Below, one piece after another: positions 1-11,900 of a DNA stretch of 64,000 bases. Under the pieces are notes generated by a model. It did not search any database, was not told the DNA's origin, and worked only from the letters and a program-made list of their open reading frames with translations. The position numbers and the translations under genes were made by a program. This stretch comes from Nyssa sinensis (lineage: Eukaryota > Streptophyta > Magnoliopsida > Cornales > Nyssaceae). Numbering within the stretch: position 1 is the stretch's first letter; every line of letters begins with the position of its first letter. The stretch lies in assembly GCA_008638375.1 (NCBI GenBank), contig CM018032.1, forward strand, positions 10,379,501 to 10,443,500, given 5' to 3'.

Positions 1-87
1 AAATGGGTGGCATGGTGTTGGGTTGAGACAAGAGATTTCAGAAGTGGAAGTTGACACAAAATTGGAGAACCCAGCTCGGACAAAGGT

Positions 88-260
88 ATGCTGAGGGGTG
101 AGAGGAATTTGAATGCAGCAGTAGTTGATTGTTGTATTGGTATACCTATTTATTTCAGTGATCTTCAAAGAAGAGCTGTCATGGATGCAGCTGCCATTGC
201 CGGTTTACACCCCCTACGTTTCATCTATGAAGCCACAGCAACTACTTTGGCGTTTGGAAG
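88..260 (+). pseudogene. Hsp110-type (HSP70-14/15-like) chaperone exon fragment
   Basis: The frame starting at the ATG at 88 reads a stretch very like the nucleotide-binding domain of plant Hsp110/SSE-type Hsp70 proteins: VVDCCIGIPIYFSDLQRRAV followed by MDAAAIAGLHPLRFIYEATA. These proteins are cytosolic nucleotide-exchange factors for Hsp70. The frame is open up to a GTAAAC that could be a splice donor at 261. Nothing recognisable as the next exon follows, and upstream sequence only weakly continues the family. It could be the tail of a gene entering from the left, but the next 2 kb hold no further exon, so a stranded gene fragment is more likely. Family is clear; status as pseudogene is inferred. 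Confidence 0.7.
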
Positions 261-839
261 GTAAACTGGGTGATTTGATCCTGTTTCATTTTTTTGTCAA
301 AAGCATGAATGATAAATTGCTATTAGGATCTTATTAGGCATGGAATTGGGTTTATATTGTAATTTGAATCAAGAAAAACGATCTAGGGAAAACGGAACTT
401 ACAGGAAAGAAAAGAAAAGAAAAAAAAAACAGAGCATGCGTTGCGGCTGGGATTTTTGTGAATTTATTTGGGCCAAACCGGGTCGGGTCCGACCCGACCC
501 ACCCATTCAGATGGCTTCCCAACACCGTTATTTTATGGGTAAATTTTTAAATTTGGGTTTGGGAATGTTTGGTTGAAAATGAGAAGCTATCCAATGATTA
601 GTTTAAACATATACAGGAAATGGAAAACAGAAGGAAAAAAAAATTGTAAAAAATGGTTTGGGCAGAGAATTGAACCTGTGAAAAAGGGGGTAAGGGTGAA
701 AAGCTTGAACCACTATGCCACATGTGATTTATTTTGCTTTAAATAATATATATATTAGATCCAATTAAATAAATTAAATAATTAAGAAAATTAAATAAAT
801 TTGAATTAAATTCCGATGCGTAAATTAATCGAATGAATA
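261..839. other. Non-coding, no gene seen
   Basis: Purine-rich then AT-rich DNA after the chaperone fragment. A short open frame around 340-576 has no recognisable domain and unlikely composition. I see nothing else to annotate. Confidence 0.5.
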
Positions 840-2187
840 ATGAAAATTTACCATTTTGGACCTTCTGGATTTAATGGTGAGGTCCGTTTCACGCGACAGA
901 GTCCTGAGAAATAAAATACCGTAGAACGCCAAAAATACCAAAATGCCCCTAAGTTAAAAGTGAGTCAAACGGACTCCGATTGAGTTAAGTAAATAGTGAA
1001 TTTTTATTATTTCAAACCTTCTGGACTCAATGGTAAAATCCAAATTGTGAAAACAGAACCCGAAAAATAGAGACGCATAAATGACCATTTTGCCCTTGGG
1101 TAAATTAAGTTCAAATCAGAAACCGTAAGAGCGTAAAATAGTAAAAGAGATATTTATAATAGCGAGGCATAAATTTGATAAATGACATGAAAGCTAAAAC
1201 ATGTTTATTGATGTATAGGCAAGTCAAAAGGAAAGGAGAAAGTCACAGGATACTGGAACACTAAAAATGCAAGTGGATTCCTATCTCTTATACGTGGTTT
1301 TCCAAGCCACGATCTTTCTACTACTGCCAAGACTTGTTCTCATGTATGTATCTACTATTATTGTTCCCGCCATTGATATTGTCCTATCTGGTGGAGGCCT
1401 ATTGACTGATATCTCGTGATTTGATGCATTGTACTAACGCCTATCATTGTATGCATGTTATGTTAGTTCATACATTGCATGTTGGGACTGTAAATGGACA
1501 AATGGTGAAGGGAATGTTTTTATAGATTAATTAGACCTACGGGCCGATTGACGGGACCTACGGGTCGAATCCGTGATCGGACATATGGTGATAGGGGTTT
1601 TCTTACATATGGAGTTATGAGGACATTTTATATGCATTGACATTAATTGTTCACTCATAAATTGTATTTGATTGTGACTGTTTTACTATGGCAATATTCA
1701 TGTTGATTGTGATTATTGGGCTTTACTGTTCATTGGCCTTGTGGCACTTTACTGCTAACTGAAATCGTTGTCATGACTGGCTATCATGTTATCTTGAATT
1801 CATGTTTTCCTATGTAATCCATAACTCGTATTTGAGATAGGCTTTTACTTACGGGGCTTTATTAGCTCACCCCCCCTTACAAATTTTTCAGGTGAGAATG
1901 TTACAGAACCATAGTAGGAGATCAGGAGCTTAAGGTGACAGTCGAGGAGCATGATAGTAGTGAATGAAGTCTCTCCCATGTACTCACCACCTAAGAGTGG
2001 TTCATGTTTAGTTTATTTTCAGTTTAATTTCAATTTTTGAACAATGTCGTAATAAAGATTCCGCACTTTAATGTTATGGTTACATTGCTTATTGTTATCA
2101 TTGGTAAAAGAATGAAAAAAGTAGGGACGGCCGTTGGGCCGGCCCCGCGATACGAAATCCGCATAGGGTGGGTTTCGGGTCGTGACA
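840..2187 (+). repeat. Probable LTR (solo or truncated) of a gypsy-type element
   Basis: The segment ends at 2187 in GGGTCGTGACA, a 3' terminus common in plant gypsy LTRs, and immediately downstream the sequence switches to an unrelated integrase frame. It contains LTR-like features but no ORF: two related ~45-bp blocks (around 860 and 1015) with the shared phrase CCTTCTGGA(T/C)T(T/C)AATGGT, and a promoter-to-polyadenylation type composition. I could not find the 5' TG end or a target-site duplication, so the left boundary is a guess. It may be a solo LTR that landed in, or recombined with, the Tat element to its right. Confidence 0.45.
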
Positions 2188-2694
2188 GACGCTTTCAAGA
2201 AGAGGTTGGAAGAAACCAATGGAAGATGGGTTGAAGAACTCCCTGGAGTTCTCTAGGCTTATAGAACCACCAGAAGAACACCTACCTCTGAAACTCCCTT
2301 CTCACTTGCCTATGGTACCGAAGTGGTGATCCCCGTGGAGATCGGTGTGCCTTCCCTAAGGACTGAAGCTTTCGACCAAGGGAGCAATGATCAGTAACTT
2401 GCAGAAAACTTGGACCTATTTGAAGAAAAAAGGGATCAAGCCAGGATCAGGATGGAAGCATATCAGCACAGGATGACCAACAACTCTAAACTGGGGCTAA
2501 AACCCATCAGGTTTCAGGTTGGAGATCTCGTCCCGAGAAGGGTGTTCCCAAATAGTAAAAATCCCACTATGGGAAAACCGTCACCAAACTGGGAAGGCCC
2601 TTCAAGGTAACAAAGGTTGTCAGGCCTACCACATATTGGTTAGAAAACATGGCTAGGAAACCTGTACCCAGGCCTTGGAAAAGAGAGCATTTAT
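2188..2694 (+). pseudogene. Decayed gypsy integrase C-terminal region
   Basis: One frame gives the post-catalytic part of a plant gypsy integrase: KKRLEETNGRWVEELPGVL, then [20 protein letters not shown] and [13 protein letters not shown], ending in a GKPSPNWEGP-F(K)V module and KPVPRPWKREHL before a TAG stop at 2692-2694. It is interrupted by TAG where the family has the Trp of WAYRTT, by TAA around 2396, and by a 1-bp frameshift near 2600. The catalytic core (DDE) is missing upstream. It cannot make a functional protein. Confidence 0.8.
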
Positions 2695-2755
2695 AGAAAT
2701 ATTATCAATAAAACTTTTCTCTCTTATATCCTTTCAGAAAAGTATTCTCCTTTAA

Positions 2756-2955
2756 ATGCACAGACCCCCAGGTCTGGTCCAGCGTATTGACCCGTGAAGC
2801 CTTGTATCCATTACAAGCCCTTCAGGCCTGGTCCATCTCAATGCACAGACCCCCAGGTCTGGTCCAGCGTATTGACCCCTGAAGCCTTGTATCCATTACA
2901 AGCCCTTCAGGCCTGGTCCATCTCAATGCACAGACCCCCAGGTCTGGTCCATCGT
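2756..2955 (+). repeat. 85-bp tandem repeat, 2.35 copies
   Basis: The unit starting ATGCACAGACCCCCAGGTCT begins at 2756, 2841 and 2926, so the period is exactly 85 bp, with two full copies and a 30-bp partial third. Copies are almost identical. It lies between the integrase end and the antisense ORF, where Tat-lineage elements often carry tandem repeats. Confidence 0.9.
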
Positions 2956-3672
2956 AAAGAACAGACCCTTAAAAACCTTGCAGCTTGTGCAAGTGATACA
3001 GATCAGTTACTACCAATTTTGGTTCAGTTATTACGAAGCTTCTTGTTCAGGCCTAATCTAAAGAATATTTGATCTTGGGAGACATGTTATTTACTCTTTT
3101 GATAAGCAAAGGTTTTGATCAATTCAATTACTGTAAGTCTTCTTACCCAGTTATTATCAGTCCTGGTGGACAGACCTTGCTCATGAAAGTTCAACTCAAG
3201 TATCATTACAAGCCTCATGGATCAACAGTTAAGTCCTGGGGGACACAAATTCTTATTATGAACGGTTGGTTATCATAAGTCATCCCACCTATCATAATCT
3301 TCGCAAGTCTTACTGCTCAAAGCTACTTAGAACAAGTTCTGATTCAATTGTTCAAGATGCTCTGCTCAAAAGACAACTTCTGATCATAATCAGTTAAAAG
3401 GCTGTTCTGCAATACACTCAGCTCATGAACATCTCTCCTTACACTAACTACAAGCTTAAAGGGCTGGAGCCTAGGCTCATACTTCAGAGCAACAATGACT
3501 TGGGATGGTACTGAATCTACTTAGCATCCACAACAATCCTCAGAATTTACAAATATTGTAGTTCAGAAGGGTAAAGACATTCAAGCTTTGAAGAAATTTA
3601 ATTTCATTGATAAAAGTGTTCAAGTACATCAATGAGAAAAAATAAATAGCATGGAATACACAAAACAAGATC

Positions 3673-5588
3673 CTATTCTGTTGGAGGGAATTCAAAAGGA
3701 GTTGCTCCGCCATCCATGCTCGAAACCTCAGCATCGGGAGGAGGGGCTTTAGCACCTTCGATCAATGATAGATCAAAGTCTGGAAATTTTGCAAGGAGCT
3801 TGGACCTGAAGGTGTCATATCCATGCTGAACCAGCTTCCGACCCATTCCCTGGACTTCGGCCCTCATCTCCACTTCAGTTTCAACTTTGGCAGAGGTGTC
3901 TGAGTCTTGGAGCTTCTAATCATAGGCATACCGAAGATCATACAACTCTTTCTGAAGTTCTTCTGCCCTCTGAGCATGAAAATCCCACTCAGACTCCAAG
4001 ACAGCCAGAGAATTAGAAGCCTCTTTCAGCTTTTCCTCAACAGCATGAGCCGCAGACTGAGCTATCCCGAGCTGCAGTCTGACTTCATCCAGCTCAGCTT
4101 GAAGTCTATTAACTTCTTTTGGGTTTGAAGGAGTCACCATCAGAGCAGCCAGACTGTGCATACTTTGCAAAATATAAGGCAAACAAGTCAGAACGTGCCA
4201 AGTACAACGCAAACAAGCAAAAGAGAGAAAAGAAAACCTTCAGTAGTTACCTTCATCTAGAGATTCATCATCTCGATCATTAGTTTTTCCGGCTTTTACC
4301 CCCTATATCGATGAGGGCCCTTAGCCTAGAGGTCATCAAAAGCCTTTTTGGCGGCCAAGTATTCAGGATCCTTAGACAATTGGGGGGTTGTTGTAGCCGT
4401 CTTCCCCTTCCCAGTTCGTCTGCTCGGAACGGCAGGGGCAGGATGGATTGTTGATATGGGGGTGGGGACCTCCCTCTGATCCTCAGGCGGTGCACGTTCC
4501 AAAGAACTGGAAACTAACCTCCTCTTCTTGCCTTGAAAGGGCTATTCAGTAGAAGAATGAGCCTCTCCCACCTTCTTATTAGAGGGCTCAGGAATCCATG
4601 TGCCCAAAATTGATTTCTTGATCTCCTCCGCACGCTTATTAGCTGTCATTAGGTTTTCCTTGGTGACAATAATTGTGTGAGCTCAGTTTAGGGTCTGAAG
4701 GAGCTGACGGTACTGGTTCTAAAGGTCAGTGGTAAAAATAGACCTCCTCCAAGCACTCTTATCTGCATGGGAAATACAAACACATTGGTTAATAAGCAGC
4801 TCGAAAGTAATATATACAACAACAGAAGCAGAACTATAATGAAAGAAAGGGGTCTCACCCTTAAACCTCGTACTTCGAGGGAATGTCAAAATTTGACATT
4901 GGAAGTCCTCCATCTCCCATCCTCCTCCTTTAAAGAAGTACCACTTATTCCAACTCTTGTTGGAAGTGGGTACAGAGGAAAGGGGTCTGAACCTTTTATC
5001 AAAAGACATGTAAAAGAGACCTTCCAACCTTATATATTTTATATCTATATTGCTACGGATCAAATCGAGGGACATGTCTACATTGTTCTGGTGCCCTAAC
5101 ACTATAAACCCTAACAGATGCCTCCAACTATTAAGATTTAAGTTGACAAGGCAAATGTTAAATCAACAGAAAAATTGCCTAACCAGGTCGGGAAGAAGGA
5201 GCCTCAATCCCATTTTGAACCAAGCGAGATAGACACAAATTTTGCCCTCTTCAACATCATATAGGCGATCTAAGGTGCTCGGTACTCTACAGGTGACATT
5301 TGAGGGGAAGTTAAAATTTTCCCTCAGTTCAGTTATCATGCTATAGGTAATGGCACTCTCCCCTTCCTCTCTCTGGGAGGATCGACCAAAAGTCTCCCCA
5401 ACCCTACTTCTGGGTTCAATAAAGGCATCTATTATTCTAACCTCTGAGCTAGAGGGGGATCCTACAAACCTATTTCCGGTACCACCAAAGGAATGACTGC
5501 CTGCGATTTGGATTTGAGACGACACAATCACCTTTGAAGAGCTTCTTGTGCCGTCACCAGTACTAAAAGACGAAGTCAAGGCCGACAT
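3673..5588 (-). pseudogene. Antisense gene (aORF) of the Tat element, PF04195-like domain plus coiled coil
   Basis: Read on the minus strand from an ATG at 5588, opposite to the retrotransposon. The N-terminal part is Ser/Thr-rich; then a domain resembling the 'putative gypsy type transposon' family PF04195: VYLAWFKMGLRLLLPDLVRQ, NSWRHLLGFIVLG, and the SNKSWNKWYFFKGGGWEM block (down to about 4860). One in-frame stop at 5163-5165 breaks it; the same frame then continues. Downstream blocks look like exons split by introns, e.g. acceptor CATGCAG before DKSAWRRSIFTTDL (near 4766) and donor GTAACT after DDESLDEG (near 4250). A coiled-coil exon follows (NRLQAELDEVRLQLGIAQSA and on, 4130-3916) and an acidic C-terminus ending at 3673. 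Such introns and orientation match the antisense gene reported for Grande elements. Function is unknown; this copy carries nonsense changes. Confidence 0.7.
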
Positions 5589-6026
5589 TGCTAAGAAACA
5601 AAAAGGGGGGAGAATAAAATTTTAATAAAAGAAAAACGAGAAACAAAGAAAAACTAACCGAACCTGGAGTCAAACAAAGAAAGGGGCTTCGGGCAATGGG
5701 CACTCCTCACGATTCACAGAATGCTCTAAGACCAATAATGGCAGAACTTCTTCTTCTTTCTCAAGTACAGTAACAAATGACGAAGGAAGGGATGTACAAA
5801 ACTCCTCCTCCACCTTATATACCTTTTCAGAAAATAGGGCCCACTAAGCCGAACCGTCATGGCTGTTATAGGCAATGATGGCCTCGAAAGCCTAAACGTC
5901 GGTTGCGCAATAAATGACGTGCCAACAGTCGTCTTGGAAATCAGAAAGATAGGACGCATGACTTCTCGAGAGCTCGTAGCCCTAGTTATGCTCTGAGCTC
6001 AAACTAGGGCTCAAGAGGGGAGTAAC

Positions 6027-6576
6027 TGATATACCACAAAGTGACAGACCAGTCCCCATGTGACACGCATGATTACAGACCAGTTAAAACTCGGCCATAC
6101 AGAGCAGACTCAGCCATTCAGAGCAGGCTTGGGTACTTAGCCTTCAGAACACACAGGTCTGAATACAAGGCCATCAGAACATCCCTCAGGGTTCAGAGCT
6201 CATCACCACCTTAAACATTCTACAGAGCAAAGGATAAGGAAACAATCTTCAACAAGAAAACTGCCACTCATGGATATCTCTCAAGCGCAGTATCCAACAT
6301 GGTAACTATTATTCTCCGATGATCAAATCCTTACTTCTATGGCTCCAAATCCTAATCAACTTAGGAAAGCCATAGCCTATAAATTAAACCCTAAAAGTAC
6401 GATTTAGTCTTATGCTCATTCTTTGGTTTACATTACACTCTTTCAGTTTAGTTTATTGACTTAAGCATTGGAGCGGTTACTGCCGGAGCCAATCCGGTGG
6501 CCCTCTGATCCTTCTCTTTGAGTGTTTCTCAGCCGACGGAGTTCGGAGCCCCTTATGAGCAAAAAGTGTAGCATCA

Positions 6577-6579
<3 letters not shown>
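6027..6579 (+). repeat. 3' LTR of the Tat element
   Basis: It begins TGATATACCACAAAG after the purine-rich stretch and ends GTAGCATCAACA, giving TG...CA termini and 553 bp. The segment around 6460-6500 (TTGACTTAAGCATTGGAGCG, then GCCGGAGCCAATCCGG) is a phrase that recurs in plant Tat-type LTRs. No partner 5' LTR is present in the window. Confidence 0.8.
6378..6385 (+). promoter_or_regulatory. Possible TATA box of the LTR promoter
   Basis: TATAAATT in the middle of the LTR, in the position expected for the U3/R boundary. Based on motif and position only. Confidence 0.4.

Positions 6580-6605
<26 letters not shown>
6579..6605. repeat. (AT)n microsatellite at the LTR edge
   Basis: About 13 AT units directly abut the terminal CA of the LTR, suggesting insertion into, or slippage at, an AT repeat. 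Confidence 0.9.
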
Positions 6606-6609
<4 letters not shown>

Positions 6610-7469
6610 AAGCTAGACTGAAGTCTCTTCACTCCACGCAAACCACGTTTGATGCCTCAAATTAAACTTGTACTACAACGTAAGAAATTGAGATTGTTGA
6701 CCGTGTGTTTGTTGCGCCTATATTAACAAACTGGTATTTATTGCTCTCTGGTGTATAAAATAATTGTTTGACAATTTAACATATTTTTGCTAAATATTTG
6801 TTATATCTCGTGAGTTTTGAGATAATTATGTCTTTTTTATTAGGGTTTGGAGTAAGTTTGTAGTGAAGATATCAATTATATAAAATAAAATAATAAAAAA
6901 AGTTTCGTACTACATAATTAATATTTATAATAATATTTTTTTAATTACTCATTAAAAGTTTGTATAATTATATATTTAAAAAAAATAATATCATTTTAAT
7001 TCTCTATTTATATATATTTTAACATATGTAATGTTTTGTTTAAAATGTATTAATTATAATTAATTTAACAAAATAAATAAATAAATAAAATTTTAAAAAT
7101 AAATAACGACATTGATGTGATCCACCCTACCTAGGATTTAAATGAATTTGAGATTCATAAAGTCTTTTTCCGCAAGACAGAACTGGAAAGGGCCCATCAC
7201 ATTGCCATCCCTACCAACAATATTAATCAAACAACTAGGCCACACGTTTTGATTTCCACCAATGAGTCGAAATTTTTCCAGTGATAATATATGTATGACA
7301 TGATAGAACAACTATTTTTACTTCTCTTAACAATTTTGCGTAAAATTTATATTATTTTTGAATTATATATCTTTATCATATTTATATTGTTGACGTAATG
7401 AGTTTGCAGTCCCAAATAAGATAATAAGCATAATAAAGAATGACTAATATATATGATTGAGTTTAAGAT
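6606..7469. other. AT-rich intergenic DNA, no gene seen
   Basis: More than 850 bp with frequent stops in all frames and no recognisable protein, RNA or element. It separates the Tat LTR from the copia element. Confidence 0.6.
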
Positions 7470-7882
7470 TGATGAAAAGATATATATATATATATATATA
7501 TAATTAGGTGTGAACTTGGTTATTTTTAAGAATTGGGTTCGTAAAAGATATTGAATTGTATTATGATTTTCTGATGATCACTGGAATATCACGGATAAAA
7601 TTATTTCGTCAATAGAATGACTATAATAGAGTGTCTAGAAGCATAGATGGTAGCCTCAAAAGAATCTCAGACAGAACTAGGAAGTCAGGAGAGTTGCGAT
7701 AACAAATAAATCTTTCCACACTTATCCCGTAACTAATATACGAGATATATATCTGGGTTGGTTGAAGTTCGAAACCAACCAGATAATGATAAGAATCATA
7801 ATTTTATCACAACTCTTATTCATAATCTTGTGAATATCTAAATGGCTATGGGTTTGGGTCAAACCTATCCCAATATCTAACA
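7470..7882 (-). repeat. 3' LTR of copia element 1
   Basis: On the plus strand it runs from TGATGAAAAGATAT to CAATATCTAACA. It aligns over its length with 13963-14396, including the shared phrases GAACTAGGAAGTCAG and AGAGTTGCGATAACAAA. A (TA)n run (7481-7502) has expanded in this copy relative to the other. It lacks about 30 bp present in the right LTR. Confidence 0.88.
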
Positions 7883-8992
7883 TCTCTCACTCATCCACAT
7901 AGGGTGAGTACTAAGTTCTCTATATCACCTTCCACATATACGAAATGGATCTTGTGATGGGACGAGAAAAATCGGGGTAAGAGTACTATATCAAGTTACA
8001 ATCATGACAACATAGTATCTCATTACAAATAAACAACTAATCTCGTTTATACCCCAGACTATTCCGCTACACCATATTCAGCAACCTTTATCCCTCTTGA
8101 GAATCAATCTCAGTGCGATGCTTGAACCATCCATTTTGTATCGTACTCATGATCATATCGATAAACACAAAACTAGCATGATCACCATGGCTATGAGTCA
8201 CAACACAATAGCGTATTACGGAACCATTTTCCCTAGCTACTCACATTAATCCAATTAAACTCAATCACTTTCCTAAACATACGCCACCAAACCACATCAA
8301 TCATGATCCTTTAGGCACATGCTAAAGTAGTGACATCAAACCCTCTTTTCAAAACGTAGTCTTAGGTCACAAAGGGTACAATGGAACTCAAAGTGGTTCT
8401 CAAAACTCACATAGTGATGAAGCAGGGATACATTCAGTCACTTTCTTTATAAAATGTCACATCAACAGCACAGACAATACGTAATGTATGCTACGACAGG
8501 ACTCTCACTCAATTGGGCATGTCAATCTCAATCTCATAAAAATAAGAATAAACGTCGTACGAATCTTAGTCTAGTAGCTATCTAGTGCCCATCGCTATCT
8601 CAACGCCCCTCGTCACTATCTCAACGCCTAACTCGAACACTCCAACCCATTTGCTCTCCTAATGCCTGTCTGAAGGTTCACATTCGGCTTACTTCAAGCT
8701 ACATGAGGTGTGTGGTTAACCTTATGTTCAATTCTTTAAAAAGAAATCTCATCTTAACTCAGTCAAGGCGACATATATGATAAAGTAAATTCTCTCACAA
8801 GCCAATAATTGAATGTCTCATTTTGCTCACTATCCAAGCGACAAAGCGACTGCTCGTGTGATAGAGCCAATCAAAACTTGTTAACATTTTTTAAAATGTA
8901 TACATGCACTATAATCATCTTAATATGAATAAAACCACAATATGAATAAAAACTCATATATATAAGATAATGTCAAAATGGTGTTCAGTACA
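7883..8992 (-). other. Non-coding 3' internal region of copia element 1
   Basis: About 1.1 kb between the RNase H stop and the 3' LTR. No domain or ORF could be recognised in either strand. It is within the element boundaries and probably 3' untranslated sequence. Confidence 0.6.
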
Positions 8993-11900
8993 TCATATCC
9001 TAACTAAACCCAAAAACCTTACATGTGATGTAAAAATGTCTCTAGGGATGGGTTTGGTCAATGTGTCTGTCACTATATTGGCTACAGATATATGTCTCAA
9101 GAGCACCTCCCATTGTTCAACCATATCTCGAATGTAGTGAAAACATATATCAATGTGTTTGGTCATCTCATGGTACTTGGGATCCTTTGCATATGCCAAA
9201 GTTTCCATACTATCACAATAAATGACCACAACATCCTGCCCACATGGCGTTATGTCAATGAGCTGTAAGAATCTCCTTAATCAAATTGTTTCTTATACTG
9301 CTAACGAACAAGCTACATACTCAGATTCTATCGTGGATAATGCTACATAATTTTGTTTCTTACTGCACCAAGAACAGTTCCTCCACCAAGTAGGAATGCA
9401 TAGCCTGAAGTGGACTTGCACTCATCTCGGTCTACAACCTAATCTGCATCACTGTATCCTTTCAATCTCAAATCCATGCCTTTGTAACACAGCATAAGAT
9501 CAGTGGTACCCTAAAGATATTGAAAAATCCTCTTTATCGCTTTCCAATGAGCTAATCCAGGATTACTCTAGAGTCGACTAACCAGTCCAACTGCAAAGCT
9601 AATGTCTGGTCGTGTACACAACATAGCATATATTAGACTACCAACTGCATTCTCATAAGGTACTTTAGACATCTGGTTCTTTTTTTCACCTTTCTTAGGA
9701 CATTGGTCAAGATGTAAGTCACATCCTTTCTTTATAGGAGTGTCTATGGGCTTGGAGTGATACATATGGAATTGCTTAATGACTCTCTGAATGTAGGTCT
9801 CTTGAGATAGGCTAAGAAGCCTCTTTGATTGATCTCTTACAATCTTTACTCTTAAAATATTGTGTGCTTCGCCCATGTCTTTCATCTCAAAAGTAAAGGA
9901 TAACCACTCTTTAGTGGATACTATCTCCTTTAAGTTATTCCCAACAAGTAAAGATGTCATCAACATACAATGTAAGTACAATGACACTTTCCTTGGACCA
10001 TTTTACATATACACAGTGGCCTTTTTCTATCATCTCAAAACCATGAGATATTATGGCTTTAAGACTGTTTAAGATTACTCCTATCCTCATTGGCAATTTC
10101 AGGATGAGAAACCAATTCCCCACCCTCGCCGAGAGGAGCCAAGTTATCCTCAAAATCTACCATTTCATAGAGTTCAAGGTTCATTTTGGATTTACCAATG
10201 CTCAGAAAATTATTCTCAATGAAATCCACGTCGTGTGACTCAATCATAGTCATTCCTTTATCTAGTTGCTCACCTAACATCACATAACCTTTTGAGCTTT
10301 CAGAGTAACGAACAAAAATGTTATTGTTAGTTGTCGAGCCCAACTTCTCATACCGATGAGAAGCGTTGTGAACATAACCTGCCGACCCCTATGGTTGTAA
10401 ATGCCCAAAATCTGGCTTCCGCCCATGCCAAAGCTCATAAGGTGTTTGAGGAACTGACTTGGAAGGTACACGGTTAAGCATGTAGGCAATAGTCAATAAA
10501 ACATCCCCCTAGCAGCTAATCGAGAGGTTAGCTTGCGCCATCATTAATTTGACCATGTCTAATTATGTATGATTTCATCGCTCTGCAACACCATTTTGTT
10601 ACGGCGTACCAGAAATCATCAATTGCCTGCGTATCCCCTTTTCCTGACATAGTTCCTTGAATTGATCTGATAGATATTCGTGTCCACGGTCAGTGCGAAA
10701 GACCTTAAGTCTCCATTCTATTTGATTTTCAACCTCAGCAAGAAAGCATCTAAAACAATCCAATGTTTCATATTAGTGAGAAATCAAATAAATATAACCA
10801 TATCGCGTAAAGTCATTTATAAAAGTAAGGAAATAAGAGACGCTATTGCGTGCCTTCATATTCATTGATCCGCAAATGTCTGAATAGACTAATTCTAGAG
10901 GATAAGTAGCCCTAGTAGCCTTTCCAAAAGGCTTACAGCAACTCTTTCCATCCAAACAATACTCACATGTAGGTAGGCTTGCTTTAGCGAGAAACCCCAA
11001 TAGGCAGTCTTTAGCTAATCTAGCCATCTTTTCTTGTCCAATATGGCCAAGTCTTACATGCCATTTAACATAATCATTTTTGTAATCATCACACGCCAAA
11101 CATTCATATGAAGAATAATAATCTGATGTATCTAATTGATAAAGATTATTTAAAAGAAAATCATGTCCAAAAAATTACCATCCAAAAACATAACTAATTG
11201 TCTACCATCAATGCTGAAAGAAAAACTAAGTTCAACTAGTGCTGAAATAGAAATTAGATTAAATCGGACATTAGGTGCATAAAGCACATCATGGAGAATC
11301 AGTGTACACCTTGAGCGCAATCTAAGTTGATAAGCACCAACTCCAAGAACTTCTGCACTTGCACTGTTTCCCATAAAGATGATTTAGCCACCTACCAGTA
11401 TCTGATGGTACTCCACAAAACCTACTCTTTTCCACGCGACATGTTTGTTTGCTCATGTATCTAATATCTACAAAGGATATGAATAAAAAACTAATACATG
11501 TAAACAAACAAGTGAAAAAGAATAGTACTAGTTAGTGGATACCTTCTTCAGGTTAGTGCAATCACGAGCAAAGTGTCCCAGCTTCTCACAGTTATAGCAC
11601 TTTACTTTGGCAAAGTTCCTCGTGCCACCACGCTTGCCTCTTTGACACTTGGCTACTCTGCTTGCCTTTGGAGCCAAGTTATTAGCTCCACCCTATTTCT
11701 TCTTTCATTCTCGTCTCCTTTGATTAGGCACACGTGCCTTATCATGGCCACCTTAGGCAACAAGGACAATACAATGATTCGCCTCTTAGCGTTCTACCTC
11801 TAACTCTAAATGATGCGAAATATCAACAAAGTTTTTGATATTTTTATTGTGGGTCATAATTTGCTTCATTTGATTCCATGTATCTGGCAAAGAGTGAATA

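Larger units (their letters stand above)
2188..6579 (+). mobile_element. Truncated Ty3/gypsy element of the Tat (Grande/Retand-like) lineage
   Basis: The 3' part of an LTR retrotransposon. In order: decayed integrase C-terminus (2188-2694), an 85-bp tandem repeat (2756-2955), about 700 bp of non-coding DNA, a gene-like ORF on the opposite strand (3673-5588), a purine-rich stretch (AGAGGGGAG near 6014-6022), and a 553-bp LTR with TG...CA ends (6027-6579). An extra antisense ORF between pol and the 3' LTR, together with tandem repeats, is characteristic of Tat-lineage elements such as Grande (known from the literature). The 5' LTR, gag, protease, RT and RNase H are absent; the left edge is the abrupt joint with an LTR-like sequence at 2187/2188. 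Confidence 0.75.

Noticed and set aside
125..576. Two short plus-strand open frames near the left edge
   Set aside because: The first is an out-of-frame shadow of the Hsp110-like exon; the second is in low-complexity DNA with no domain.
2756..2955. Tandem repeat considered as a CRISPR-like or satellite array
   Set aside because: Contiguous 85-bp units with no spacers, in a plant retrotransposon; it is an internal element repeat.
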